Shown: positions 32,820 through 42,610 of the stretch, piece after piece
Layout: each line of letters starts with the position of its first letter
How positions within the stretch are numbered: position 1 is the first letter of the stretch
Source: Paracoccus zhejiangensis
GTDB lineage: Bacteria > Pseudomonadota > Alphaproteobacteria > Rhodobacterales > Rhodobacteraceae
Assembly (NCBI RefSeq): GCF_002847445.1
Contig: NZ_CP025430.1
Span: forward strand, 2,604,001 to 2,668,000
Length of the DNA stretch: 64,000 nucleotides
Reading direction: 5' to 3'
Position numbers and translations under genes: made by a program
Notes under the pieces: model-generated
What the model was told of the DNA's origin: nothing
Database searches by the model: none
The model's input: only the letters and a program-made list of their open reading frames with translations

Positions 32820-34153
32820 CAGCCCTTCTCCGGAATGGCCCAAAGCTCGAGCTTCAGCTCGGGCCAGTCACCGGCGAAATGCATGCCGATGGCGGGTGCG
32901 GTGGAAAACTCGCGCCAGAGAGCGGCGTTCTTTTCCAGCCGGAAATAGACATTCGAGGACAGGACCCGGATCTGCCGGGGCGGGTTCGGCAGGTGCTGCA
33001 GGGGGATGCCCGGCAGGTTGTTGTTGACGATCTCGTTCATCCGCGTGTTCGGGCCGACCTTGCACAGTTCGGGGAACTGCGCCTGCACCTGCCCCTGCGG
33101 CTTGGCGCTTTCAACCTCGACCACGAAGGTCGCCTCGCGGAACAGGTTCCGGTCGTCCACCTGCGCGATATAGCTGTTCTGCCGCACCTGCCGCAGCTTC
33201 AGACGGATCGCCCGGCCGATGTCGCGGCTGAGGAGCCGCTGGATGTCCTGCACCACCGGGGTGAAGCTGGCCTTCAGATCGCCATGATCATAGGCCGCAT
33301 AGACCGGCGCCAGGCGGCTGCCATTGTCGAAGGTGGCCAACTCGCAGGCCAGACCCACCAGCCGCTCATACAGCCGCTCGGGATGGATGGCATGGATGCT
33401 GTTAAGATGCCTGAGCACGCCGATCTCGCGGTTGAGGCACATCAGCATCAGGTAATCAGAGGCTTGCATCCCCCCGCCCGCCGAGGGGTCGCTGGCATAG
33501 CGGGCCAAGGTTTCCAGCCGCGCTTCGATCCAGCCGATGACGCGGGTGAGCCAGCCCAGCACCTGCGGGTGCCCGGCCAGCACCAGCACCGGCGGCGGGA
33601 TGGTGTCGTCAAAGCTGACCACGCCGTCGCGCACCTCGGTGATCCGCGCCAGTCGCAGGTTCTGGTAGCCGGGGCGGGGCGTCTTGCGCACCGCCAGTTC
33701 CAGCCGCGGCACCGCGAGTTCCAGCACCTGCTCGATCCGGGCGCTGCTGGCGCTGTCGCCCACGGTCTCGGCCACCACGCCCCAGCGTGTCGTGGCGCCC
33801 TGATCGTCCAGCGGTGCGGCATCGCGGGTATTGGGCGAGACATCGGGCAGTGTCAGCCAGACGAAGCTGCCGGCAGCGTCATCGGGCACTTCAACCGCCA
33901 CGGGCAGCGGGCCGGTGCCGGGCGCATCGAAGGGCGTGCCGTCGGGCATGATGCCGGTGACGGCGCGCAGCCCGATGCGGCCCTGCTGGGCCATGTCGCG
34001 ATCGATCTGCATCTCGGCCACGCCCCATGGATAGGGCGTAATCACATCGGTCCGCGCGCGGACGAGGTTCTCGAGATAGCGGTCGGCCTGTTGCAGATGC
34101 TGGGGCTGCAGAAACAGCCCTTCCTTCCAGGCGACCTTGCTGAACCAGGACAT
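32819..34153 (-). CDS. tssK: T6SS baseplate-membrane adaptor TssK
   Basis: A 444-residue TssK that ties the baseplate to the TssL-TssM complex. The opening WKEGLFLQPQHLQQADRY is the family hallmark; later blocks include REIGVLRHLNSIHAIHPERLYERLVGL near 265 and LPGIPLQHLPNPPRQIR near 385. First gene of the tssK-tssL-tssM-tagF-pppA-ppkA run, 91 bp after the autotransporter stop on the same strand, so it may be read from that gene or from a short promoter in the gap. Confidence 0.96.
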   Translation of the reverse strand: MSWFSKVAWKEGLFLQPQHLQQADRYLENLVRARTDVITPYPWGVAEMQIDRDMAQQGRIGLRAVTGIMPDGTPFDAPGTGPLPVAVEVPDDAAGSFVWLTLPDVSPNTRDAAPLDDQGATTRWGVVAETVGDSASSARIEQVLELAVPRLELAVRKTPRPGYQNLRLARITEVRDGVVSFDDTIPPPVLVLAGHPQVLGWLTRVIGWIEARLETLARYASDPSAGGGMQASDYLMLMCLNREIGVLRHLNSIHAIHPERLYERLVGLACELATFDNGSRLAPVYAAYDHGDLKASFTPVVQDIQRLLSRDIGRAIRLKLRQVRQNSYIAQVDDRNLFREATFVVEVESAKPQGQVQAQFPELCKVGPNTRMNEIVNNNLPGIPLQHLPNPPRQIRVLSSNVYFRLEKNAALWREFSTAPAIGMHFAGDWPELKLELWAIPEKG

Positions 34154-34177
34154 GAATTTCCCCGTATGATTGTATCA

Positions 34178-34212
34178 GCGCCGGGCGCGGCGCAGGTTCC
34201 GCCACCCGGCGC
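34178..34212. terminator. Hairpin between autotransporter gene and tssK
   Basis: An 8-bp stem (34178-34185 with 34205-34212) plus an inner 4-bp stem (34187-34190 with 34199-34202). It lies 33 bp past the autotransporter stop. There is no T-run, so it may only reduce read-through into the T6SS genes. Confidence 0.4.
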
Positions 34213-34244
34213 GCAGGGTCAACCCCCCTGCCACATCATCGTTC

Positions 34245-37200
34245 CTAGAACTGGAACCGCAGCTGCGCCGTCACGCCATAGCTGTCCAGCACGTCACCGG
34301 TCCGGCCATCGACCCGGATCGAGGCGTTGAACTGGCGCGGTGCTCCCGCCCTACCCGTATCCAGCACCTTCAGGTAATTCGCCCCAAGGCTCAGCTCGCC
34401 ATAGGTGCCGAGGTTGCTGGACGACAGGTTGTCGGTGCGGACCACCGAGCCGTCAGAGCCGACCATGGTGTAGATCGAATTCGTGTCGCTCGCGAAGTCC
34501 TTGTAGATCGTCGCCGTTCCGAAGGCATAGATCGCCGAGTTCTTGGCGGGGTTGACGAAGGTCTTGGACAGGGTGCCGCCGATGAAGCCGACACGGTTCT
34601 TGCTGTCCTCGATCTGCAACGTGTCACCGGTGGTGAAGGTGATCTTCTCGACCGAGAGGTTCGAGAAGGCAAAGCCCGCCGTCGGCACGAACATCCAGCC
34701 ATCCCGCGGCAGATCATAGGCATAGCTCAGCGATCCACTGATGGTGGTGGCGTTGCTGTCGAAATCCGGCGTCGCCAGCCGCAGGCCGTCATTGTCGCCA
34801 ACCGGCTGGTTGTCGATCGTGAACTCGGTCCGCTCGCGGCGCACCTGCAGGTCGAGGCTCAGCCGGTCACGGGTCGCCGTGGCATAGATCCCGGCATAGA
34901 CTTGGCGGAAATCGCCGCGGTTGATGCTGGTCAGCAGCCCGCTGGTGCTGTTCGGATCGGTCGAGTTGTTGATGAAGACGGGCTGCGTGGTCGACCCGTC
35001 GTTGACCCCGCCCAGTACACCGACCGCCACGTTCCAGCCCTGCACGCTGTTCTCGAAACAGGCGAGATCGCCACCGAACTGCAGACCGCGGTAATTCGCC
35101 TCAATCTCGCTGGCAGCCGTGACCTCGCCGCTCTGGCTCTGACCGGTGGCGCTGGCGTGACCGGCGACGGCCCGGGCCCAGGCACCGGGACCGCATTTCT
35201 TGTCGCCGGCATCGGTGGCAAGACCCGGCACGAAGGGACTGGTCGGGCGGTTCACCACCGAGCCGATCAGGCTCTGGGTCAGCGCCAGGTTGCCGGCCAG
35301 CGCGCCCAACGCCGGGTTGATCGTGTCGGTGACATAGATGTCCCCGCTCTGGCCGTCGCGCACCAGCGCGTAGATGATCCGCTCGCTGGCCTGCGGCAGG
35401 TTCTCGGCCGCGAAGGTGAAGCTGTTATCCGCGCCCCGGCTGCCATCCACGTCGAAAACCAGGATGCGGCGGGATGCGTCGCTTGGCGCCTCGATATTGC
35501 CCGCGTCGAAGCTGAGCAGGACCGAGCCGGTGACCGCACCGCCGCGAACGACGATCCGGTCCGAGGTCCCGGTGCCACCATTGCCGTTGATGTCGATATC
35601 AAGGGCATAAACGCCGTTCCCGCCAGCGCCGCCATTGACGGTCAGAACATCCCCGACATTGGTGTTTTGCAGGTTCATCCGGCCATTGTTGACCAGCGAT
35701 CCCTGGATGTTCAGGGCGCTGCCGACCAGAACCGTGCCCTCGTTTGTGAGGCTGCCGATCGAGACGCCATCGCCGGCATCGATGATCCCGGCGTTGCGCA
35801 CCGCGCCGGCCAGGCGTCCATTGACGGTCAGCCGTTGTTCCGCATTGTTGTTGTAGAGGTCGGTGGTCAGGGTCCGGCCACTTGCAATGGTGAAGTCCTG
35901 GAAGGCGTCGAAGGTGCCACCGACGGTCAGATCGCCGGTCAGCGCGATGCTGCCTGCACGGAAGCTCACGTCTCGGCTGATCTCGCCTTCAAGCTCGGCC
36001 GTTCCGCGGTTCAACAGCGATCCGTTCAGGCGATTGGTCAGGCTGAACCGGCCATCATTGGCAAGGTTGCCGTTCAGCGTGCCATCGACCTCGACGGTCG
36101 AATAAGCGTCATTGGTCACGCCGCCGCGCGCCGTCAGTGTGGTATTCGCGTTGACCCGCAGCATGGCAGGATCGCCCGGCGCGGCGCGCTGCGCCATGCC
36201 TCCCTGCGACGTCCCCCCGGTCAACGGCGCGCGTTGGTTGATGACTGCGCCGTTGACGACCAAATTGCCACCCGTGTCGAATGTGCCGCCTTGGTTGGTC
36301 AGGCTGCCGGAAATCAGCCCCGCGCCGGTCATGCTTTCCCGGTTCAGCACCGAGCCATCGACCGTGCCAGCCAGATTGGCCCGACCGTCGTTCAGCAGAT
36401 CGCCGTTGAGCGTCGAACCGTCCAGCATCGCCATTCGCGCGCCCGAGGCATTGGAGAGCGGTTGGTCGGAACCGAGATTAACCGTGCCGGCAATGGTCAG
36501 GGCACCGTCGCTACCATTCTGGAACTGGTTCTGGACGGTCAGGCTGCGGCCCGCACCGACCACGAACATGCCGCTCTGGTTGTTGACCGAGCCGGCCTGC
36601 AGGCTGTCGCGGATACGGACAACCGAGCTTGCATCGGTGCTGTTATTGACCAGCGCACCGCTGATCGCGCCCGCCAGCAGCGCCTCGCCGGCATTGTTCA
36701 GATTGCCGGTCAGGCCGCCGAAGAGCTGCGCCGTTCCATAGTTCAGCACGGTGCCGGTGATCGCGCCCTGCGCCGTCAGGGTGCCGGTGCTTCCATTCAC
36801 TACGGTCTGAGTCGATGTCAGCCTCGCGCCCTGCGCAATCTGCATCATGCCGTCGTTCCGCAGCGGACCGGTCACCGCAAGCGCGCCCGAAACGGTGGTG
36901 TTGCCGGCAGCCGTCGTGAGCAGCGTACCCTCGACACGCCCCGCCAGGGCCGCAAGGCCGGCATTGGTCAGGTCACCGGCGATGGTCCCGGTCGAGCGCA
37001 ACTCGGCACCCGAGCGGTTGGCGAGATCGGCCTCGATCCGGCCGCCATTGGACAGAAGCCCGTCGGCATTGATGAAGCTGTTGGCCTGAACCCGGCCACC
37101 AGCGGCGATCAGGAACTGGTCGTAATTGGTGATGGTATCGACATTGGTCAGGGCGCCAATGTCCGAGACATCGAACACGCCGTTGTTGATGACGGTATTG

Positions 37201-40200
37201 TCGCCGGTCCCGGTCACGTTGCCCCAGACCCGGACGACGCCGTTGTCCTGGTTGGTCAGGTCGCCCAGAAGCTGGCTGTTCCCGCGAAAGATCAGTTGAT
37301 CGACGTTGCCGATATTGGCGTCGAGAATGATGCTGCCCTCGGTCGTGCCATTGTTGACATAGGTCTCGGCATTGATCCGGATCGTGGCATCGGCAAAGCT
37401 GCCGGCGCTGATCGTTCCGTTATTGGTGATGGTTCCCGTCACCGATATTTGCGAGTTGTTCCGCGACTGGGTCAGCAGGCCGTCATTGGTGAAGTCGCCT
37501 TGGACCTCACTGAACAGGTCCGTCGAATAGGTGCCCGCATTCGTTACATCGCCCTCGATCGTACCGCTGCTGATGATGCTGGCATTCGCGAGATTGCGAA
37601 CCGTGCCGACAACCCGCCCGGCGGTGATCGCGAGCGTGCCGCCCGCAGCATTCACCAGATTCGACTCCAGCCTGCCTTCGACGCCAAGGCTGCCCTGGTT
37701 GGTCGTGCCGCCCTGCACCGTGGCCGTCGCCCCGGCGACAACTGTCACGTTGGCCTGGTTGTTCAGGCCACCGTCGATCTGGGCACCGTCCCGCAGGCTC
37801 ATGACCCCCGTGCCATTGTTGACGACGCTGCCCGTCACCTGGCCGGCAATCCCGGCGATCCCGGCATTGGTCAGGTTGCCCGAGATCGTGCCGCCATTGG
37901 CAAGGGTCAGCCTGCCGCCCGCGTCATTCTGCACTGCCAGCACACCCGAGGGGGCCGAGGTCTCGACCGTGCCATAGATGTTCAGGTTCGCACCGCTGCC
38001 GTTGGTCAGCTGACCACTGGTCAGATCGAGGCTCCGGTCCGCGCGAACGTTGACCGTGCCGGTATTGACCAGTTCGGCGGCCCGGCTGTCCTCGATGATG
38101 TTCAGCGTCGCGCCCGCGCCGTTGTTCTGCAGCTGCAACCCGACATTGCCGGCGAGGTTCAGCGTACCGGTGTTCACGGCATTGCCGTTGATCGTGCCGT
38201 CGATCGTCGCCGTACCGATATTCTGCAGGCTGTTGGCAATCGTGCCGTCCAGGTTGAAGGTGCCGCGGTTGACGACATCGAAGGCAGCCGGCGTGCCGGC
38301 AACACCAATTGTGCCGTTCACCGTCGCGGTGCCGTTCAGGTTGTTGTCCAGACGGAACGCGTTCCCGTTCAGGGTCAGCAGGCCGCTGTTCGTGGCCGCG
38401 CCGTCGATATTGCCGGTGATGGTCAGCTCGCCCAGGTTGACGACACTGGCATTTGCGTCGTCGGTGGCGGTTACATTGCCGATGATCTCGGCATCGCCCG
38501 CGGCCTCGTTGCGCAGTGAACCGGTGATGATGACCGGGCGGCCCGGTGAGGACATCCGCACCACGCCGCTGTTCTGCAACCCGCCCTGCAGGCGGACAGT
38601 CCGGCCGGTCGTGTCGGCCCCGTCCAACCGTCCGGCATTGGTGACCAGTTCGGTGACGATCCCGCCATTCAGCTCCAGCCGGCCAGTGGCCGCGACGGTG
38701 ATGGCGCCCGCCACCGTACCCCGGACCCAGCTGCCGCTGTCGCCGGTGATGATCAGGCGCGGGGTGGTCAGGGTCTGGGGCTGCGACACCCGGATCTGTC
38801 CGGCGGCCCGGACCGCGCCCGACGAGGTCAGGTCGCCATTGTTGACCAGCAGCACGCCATCCGCGAACACGGGCAGTTCCCGGTTCGTACCGCCGCCGAC
38901 CAGGACCGGGCCGCCCGCGACATTCGGACCAATACTGGTGGTGCCGTTCACAACCCGCAACTGGCCGATCACCTCGCTGTTCAGCGTGGTTGCCCCGTGG
39001 CTGGCGAGATCGCCGGTGATCGCCGCGTTGACCCTCATTGTGCCACCGACGTAGTTGAATACATCCGAGGTGATGGCATCGGCGATGGTCAGGTTGCCGA
39101 GGTTGCCGACCGAGCCAAAGGTCACGCCGACAAAATCGCGCAGGAAGACGGCAGAATCGAGATCGTTGATCAGCGTGCCATCGACGCTCAGCAACATGCC
39201 GGTGAAATCCGTGGCGCTGTCGCCGGCAAGGGTCAGGTTCCCGGTGATCCGCCCTTCGCCGCTCATCTCGCCCGAGTTGATGACATTGCCACTGATGACG
39301 GTATCGGTCGTTCCAGAGGCCGCTGTTCCCAGAACCAGCCGACCGTCATTGACCAGAATATCCGTCGTCACGTTGGTGTCGTCGGCAATGACCAATTCGC
39401 CCGAGGAACGGACGACGAGCGAACGGCTGTCATCTCCCCCGGTCGCGGTCAGCGCGCCGGTGATGGTGGTCACGCCACCCGCAACCTCGAAGCGCCCGTC
39501 GACCCGGCCCTGGATCAGGGCGGTCGCGGAGGAGGTGATCCTGCCCGCAAGCGTGCCCTGGCTGGTCAGCGTGCCGGCGTCATGCGAGATCGTGGTCGCG
39601 CCGAGCGCCTGTCCCGTGGCAACCTGGAGGAAGCCGGTATTCTCCAGGCTGGCAAGCCCGGTCAGATCACCGCCCGCCACCAGCAAGGTGCCGACGTTGG
39701 TGAAATCATGCCCGTTGCCGTCCACATCGCTGGTCACCGTCGCGGTTGCGTCAACGGCATTGGTGATATCGCCCCCAAGCACCGGCACATGGACAAGATC
39801 GAGATCGGTCAGGTTGCGGATTGCCCCCGACAGGATGACATTGCCCGAGATCACCGTGCTCTGGTTCAGCGTCAGCAACCCCGCCTCGATGGTCAGCGAA
39901 TTGCCGGCGCCCAGGCTTTCCAGCGTTCCGTCGTTCTGGAAATTCTGGACGAAGGACAGGGTATGGTTGCCGCTGTTGACGCGGATGGTCGCGCCGGCCA
40001 GATTCTCGCCGTCCAACGTGTCGGAGGAATTGGCATCGGCGAAGGCCACGTCGCTGGCAAGAACAAGCGTTCCGCTGTTGGACAGCGTGCCGCCGTAGCT
40101 GCCGGCGCCAAGGGTTAAGGTCCCGGCATTCTCGACCGCGCCATCCACTTCGGCCGAGGCACCACCAAAAGTTACACTGGAATCCTCGCCGACAATCAGT

Positions 40201-40952
40201 CGACCCAATTGCCCGGCGCCCGTGAAGGTCGTTGCATTGAGAGTTAGCGTGCCGGTGATGATGGCAGTGTCCCCAAAAACCAGCTGGCTGTTCGCGTTGA
40301 TCGTAACGCCCCCATCGACCGTTCCATCAAGAGTGAAGCTTCCGCCATTGACGACCAACGCGTTTTCGGTCCCATCGCGAAGATCGGTCAGGGTCAAGGT
40401 CGTGTTGTCCCTAATAAAAAGGGAACCCTGGACGGTGGTCGCCGCTTCGATGGTCAAATTGGCGTCGAGATAGAGGATGCCCGGCGCCCTGATTGTCAGC
40501 GTCTCGGCATCAATGCTACCATACCGGTCATTCTCGTCGTTGAACTCGAAGCTCCCGTCGGCGATGAACATATCGTCAGCGCGGATCCCACCGTCGATTT
40601 CGATTTCGACAAGCCCGTCATCGGCAGTCAAGAAATAGACATCATGCCTTAGCGGATCGCTCCGGTTGTCGAACGACCTGTTTACACTCGAATAATCTTC
40701 GCCATTACCCTCAACCCAGTTCCGATCATTCGAACTCAGTGACCAGATGCCGCCCGTCTCTGGTAGGGGTTGTAGCCCTTCGGAGACACCATTGCTCCCA
40801 TGGTTGTAATAAAGCGTATCTGCCTCTGCGCCGACCCCGGCAAGGCAGAACAGCAAGGTCGCGCCGATCAGCGCGGTACTCTGGCGGAAATGCGACCAGC
40901 GGAACCCTTTGGCCACCATGCGATCATGGGGGCGCGAAAACCAAACAACCAT
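34245..40952 (-). CDS. Giant autotransporter (type V secretion) with beta-helix passenger
   Basis: A 2235-residue surface protein. The N-terminal 45 residues are an extended signal ending near GAEADT. About 1850 residues of passenger follow, made of near-regular rungs of about 18-20 residues with patterns like LxNxGxxxxxGxxxGxxxN (for example LTNAGLAALAGRVEGTL and LLNDGRANLAGTVDGSV), as in right-handed beta-helices. The last ~316 residues are an autotransporter barrel ending in a terminal Phe (QLRFQF). I saw no cysteine in the passenger. The start has AAGGA 8 nt upstream. No protease motif was recognised; adhesion is the likeliest role. It lies directly before the T6SS genes on the same strand. 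Confidence 0.9.
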   Translation of the reverse strand: MVVWFSRPHDRMVAKGFRWSHFRQSTALIGATLLFCLAGVGAEADTLYYNHGSNGVSEGLQPLPETGGIWSLSSNDRNWVEGNGEDYSSVNRSFDNRSDPLRHDVYFLTADDGLVEIEIDGGIRADDMFIADGSFEFNDENDRYGSIDAETLTIRAPGILYLDANLTIEAATTVQGSLFIRDNTTLTLTDLRDGTENALVVNGGSFTLDGTVDGGVTINANSQLVFGDTAIITGTLTLNATTFTGAGQLGRLIVGEDSSVTFGGASAEVDGAVENAGTLTLGAGSYGGTLSNSGTLVLASDVAFADANSSDTLDGENLAGATIRVNSGNHTLSFVQNFQNDGTLESLGAGNSLTIEAGLLTLNQSTVISGNVILSGAIRNLTDLDLVHVPVLGGDITNAVDATATVTSDVDGNGHDFTNVGTLLVAGGDLTGLASLENTGFLQVATGQALGATTISHDAGTLTSQGTLAGRITSSATALIQGRVDGRFEVAGGVTTITGALTATGGDDSRSLVVRSSGELVIADDTNVTTDILVNDGRLVLGTAASGTTDTVISGNVINSGEMSGEGRITGNLTLAGDSATDFTGMLLSVDGTLINDLDSAVFLRDFVGVTFGSVGNLGNLTIADAITSDVFNYVGGTMRVNAAITGDLASHGATTLNSEVIGQLRVVNGTTSIGPNVAGGPVLVGGGTNRELPVFADGVLLVNNGDLTSSGAVRAAGQIRVSQPQTLTTPRLIITGDSGSWVRGTVAGAITVAATGRLELNGGIVTELVTNAGRLDGADTTGRTVRLQGGLQNSGVVRMSSPGRPVIITGSLRNEAAGDAEIIGNVTATDDANASVVNLGELTITGNIDGAATNSGLLTLNGNAFRLDNNLNGTATVNGTIGVAGTPAAFDVVNRGTFNLDGTIANSLQNIGTATIDGTINGNAVNTGTLNLAGNVGLQLQNNGAGATLNIIEDSRAAELVNTGTVNVRADRSLDLTSGQLTNGSGANLNIYGTVETSAPSGVLAVQNDAGGRLTLANGGTISGNLTNAGIAGIAGQVTGSVVNNGTGVMSLRDGAQIDGGLNNQANVTVVAGATATVQGGTTNQGSLGVEGRLESNLVNAAGGTLAITAGRVVGTVRNLANASIISSGTIEGDVTNAGTYSTDLFSEVQGDFTNDGLLTQSRNNSQISVTGTITNNGTISAGSFADATIRINAETYVNNGTTEGSIILDANIGNVDQLIFRGNSQLLGDLTNQDNGVVRVWGNVTGTGDNTVINNGVFDVSDIGALTNVDTITNYDQFLIAAGGRVQANSFINADGLLSNGGRIEADLANRSGAELRSTGTIAGDLTNAGLAALAGRVEGTLLTTAAGNTTVSGALAVTGPLRNDGMMQIAQGARLTSTQTVVNGSTGTLTAQGAITGTVLNYGTAQLFGGLTGNLNNAGEALLAGAISGALVNNSTDASSVVRIRDSLQAGSVNNQSGMFVVGAGRSLTVQNQFQNGSDGALTIAGTVNLGSDQPLSNASGARMAMLDGSTLNGDLLNDGRANLAGTVDGSVLNRESMTGAGLISGSLTNQGGTFDTGGNLVVNGAVINQRAPLTGGTSQGGMAQRAAPGDPAMLRVNANTTLTARGGVTNDAYSTVEVDGTLNGNLANDGRFSLTNRLNGSLLNRGTAELEGEISRDVSFRAGSIALTGDLTVGGTFDAFQDFTIASGRTLTTDLYNNNAEQRLTVNGRLAGAVRNAGIIDAGDGVSIGSLTNEGTVLVGSALNIQGSLVNNGRMNLQNTNVGDVLTVNGGAGGNGVYALDIDINGNGGTGTSDRIVVRGGAVTGSVLLSFDAGNIEAPSDASRRILVFDVDGSRGADNSFTFAAENLPQASERIIYALVRDGQSGDIYVTDTINPALGALAGNLALTQSLIGSVVNRPTSPFVPGLATDAGDKKCGPGAWARAVAGHASATGQSQSGEVTAASEIEANYRGLQFGGDLACFENSVQGWNVAVGVLGGVNDGSTTQPVFINNSTDPNSTSGLLTSINRGDFRQVYAGIYATATRDRLSLDLQVRRERTEFTIDNQPVGDNDGLRLATPDFDSNATTISGSLSYAYDLPRDGWMFVPTAGFAFSNLSVEKITFTTGDTLQIEDSKNRVGFIGGTLSKTFVNPAKNSAIYAFGTATIYKDFASDTNSIYTMVGSDGSVVRTDNLSSSNLGTYGELSLGANYLKVLDTGRAGAPRQFNASIRVDGRTGDVLDSYGVTAQLRFQF

Positions 40953-41052
40953 ATTACTCGTCCTTGCGCATCAAGACTTGCGCGCTTGCTATCCACAGAA
41001 ACATAAAAATCAAATCATATCCCGCTTGACCAGAGCATTTTCGGCAAGTCAA

Positions 41053-41070
41053 TCGACAAAAATCTGTCGA
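41053..41070. promoter_or_regulatory. Inverted repeat in the autotransporter/M16 divergent region
   Basis: TCGACA-AAAATC-TGTCGA, 6-bp arms and a 6-nt spacer, in the 266-bp gap between two divergent genes. It could be an operator for either gene. The gap around it is richer in A and T than its neighbours, as expected for promoters, but I found no convincing -35/-10 pair. Confidence 0.35.
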
Positions 41071-41218
41071 AAAGGGCAGCTTTTGGCCGCCCGGGCCGAA
41101 TCTGCGCAGGGTGCTGCGCCACTGCGTCGCAGGAAATCGATCCACACAAACGCGCGAGGGCGGCTTGCGCCCGGCGGGCGGCGGCTGCACCTTCTGCCCG
41201 TCCCTGCCGGAGCTTTCC

Positions 41219-42610
41219 ATGCGCGCCCTTCTTCTGACCGCCGCCCTGACCGCCCTGCCGGCGGTCGCGCTGGCCGAGATGCCCGAGGGCATCAGTCATT
41301 TCACCCTGCCCAACGGGCTGGAAACCGTGGTGATCGAGGATCACCGCGCCCCGGTCGTGGTGCAGATGCTGTGGTACAAGATCGGCTCGGCCGACGAGGC
41401 ACCGGGCAAATCGGGCATCGCGCATTACCTGGAACACCTGATGTTCAAGGGCACCGACAAGCTGGCGCCGGGCGAGTTGTCGAAGACCGTGACCGCCAAT
41501 GGCGGCAATGACAACGCCTTCACCTCCTATGATTTCACCACCTATTTCCAGCGCATCGCCGCCGATCGCCTGCCGCTGATCATGGAGATGGAATCCGACC
41601 GGATGGCCAATCTGAAGATCGGCGAGGATGACTGGCAGGCCGAGCGTGAGGTGGTGCTTGAGGAACGCGCCCAACGCACCGACAGCGACCCGAGTGCGCT
41701 GTTCGGCGAGGAACGCAACGCCGTGCAGTTCTACAACCATCCCTATGGCCGCCCGGTGATCGGCTGGCGTTCCGAGATGGAGGGGCTGACCCGCGACGAC
41801 GCCATCGCCTGGTATGACGCGCACTATGCCCCGAACAATGCCGTGCTGGTACTGGCCGGTGACGTGACGCCGGAACGGGCGCGCGATTTGGCGGAACAGT
41901 ATTACGGTCCCATCGCCGCCGAGGATCACATCGCCCCCCGCGTCCGCCCGCAGGAACCCGAACAGGATTCGCCCCGCCGGATGAGCCGGGTCGATCCGCG
42001 CGTGGCGCAGCCCACGATGATTCGCACCACCCTGGCGGCCGAGCGCAATCCCGGCGACCAGAAGACGGCGGCGGCGCTAACAGTGCTGTCGGAACTGCTG
42101 GGTGGGTCGATGCAGACCTCGGTTCTGGGGCGCGAGCTGGCACTGCCCGGCAAGGTGCTGTGGGTGGGCGCGGGCTATGACGGGCTGGCGGTAGATCCGA
42201 CCACCTTCTACCTGTCGATGGTCCCCGCCGACAACGTGACGCCCGAGGAGGCCGAGGCGCAGTTCGACGCCGTGCTGGCGAAATTCCTCGAGACCGGCCC
42301 CGATCCCGAGGACCTGGAGCGGGTCAAGACCGGCATCCGCGCCGCCAAGATCTATGCCCAGGATTCGGCCCATGGCCGCGCCTATGATTACGGGCAGGGA
42401 CTGGCCACCGGGCTGACCGTCGAGGATGTGAACGACTGGCCGAATATCCTGGACGCCGTGACCGCCGAGGATGTGATGGCCGCCGCCCGCGAGGTGCTGG
42501 ACAGCGACGCCAGCGTCACCGGCTGGCTGCTGCCCGAACCGCCCGCCGAGACCGAGGCCGGGACGCCGGCAACCACCAAGGCCGCCCCCAAAGAGGAGAA
42601 ACAGGGATGA
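41219..42610 (+). CDS. M16-family zinc metallopeptidase, catalytic subunit
   Basis: A 463-residue exported peptidase of the M16 (pitrilysin/PqqL-like) family. The signal peptide covers residues 1-19 (ending VALAE). The inverted zinc motif HxxEH is intact as HYLEHLMFKGT near residue 64, and the third zinc ligand lies in the EREVVLEE stretch near 145. The C-terminal M16C domain follows. Start chosen at MRALLLT, with GGAG 6 nt upstream. The stop overlaps the next gene by 4 bp. The partner lacks the zinc motif, so the two probably form an active/inactive dimer in the periplasm. Confidence 0.94.
   Translation: MRALLLTAALTALPAVALAEMPEGISHFTLPNGLETVVIEDHRAPVVVQMLWYKIGSADEAPGKSGIAHYLEHLMFKGTDKLAPGELSKTVTANGGNDNAFTSYDFTTYFQRIAADRLPLIMEMESDRMANLKIGEDDWQAEREVVLEERAQRTDSDPSALFGEERNAVQFYNHPYGRPVIGWRSEMEGLTRDDAIAWYDAHYAPNNAVLVLAGDVTPERARDLAEQYYGPIAAEDHIAPRVRPQEPEQDSPRRMSRVDPRVAQPTMIRTTLAAERNPGDQKTAAALTVLSELLGGSMQTSVLGRELALPGKVLWVGAGYDGLAVDPTTFYLSMVPADNVTPEEAEAQFDAVLAKFLETGPDPEDLERVKTGIRAAKIYAQDSAHGRAYDYGQGLATGLTVEDVNDWPNILDAVTAEDVMAAAREVLDSDASVTGWLLPEPPAETEAGTPATTKAAPKEEKQG

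Noticed and set aside
34170..38519. A 1449-codon open frame opposite the autotransporter gene
   Set aside because: It mirrors the codon pattern of the real gene in GC-rich DNA, has no recognisable protein features and no ribosome site.
34500..40500. Repetitive DNA considered as a CRISPR-like or satellite array
   Set aside because: The repetition is at protein level (beta-helix rungs) with diverged DNA and an unbroken reading frame.
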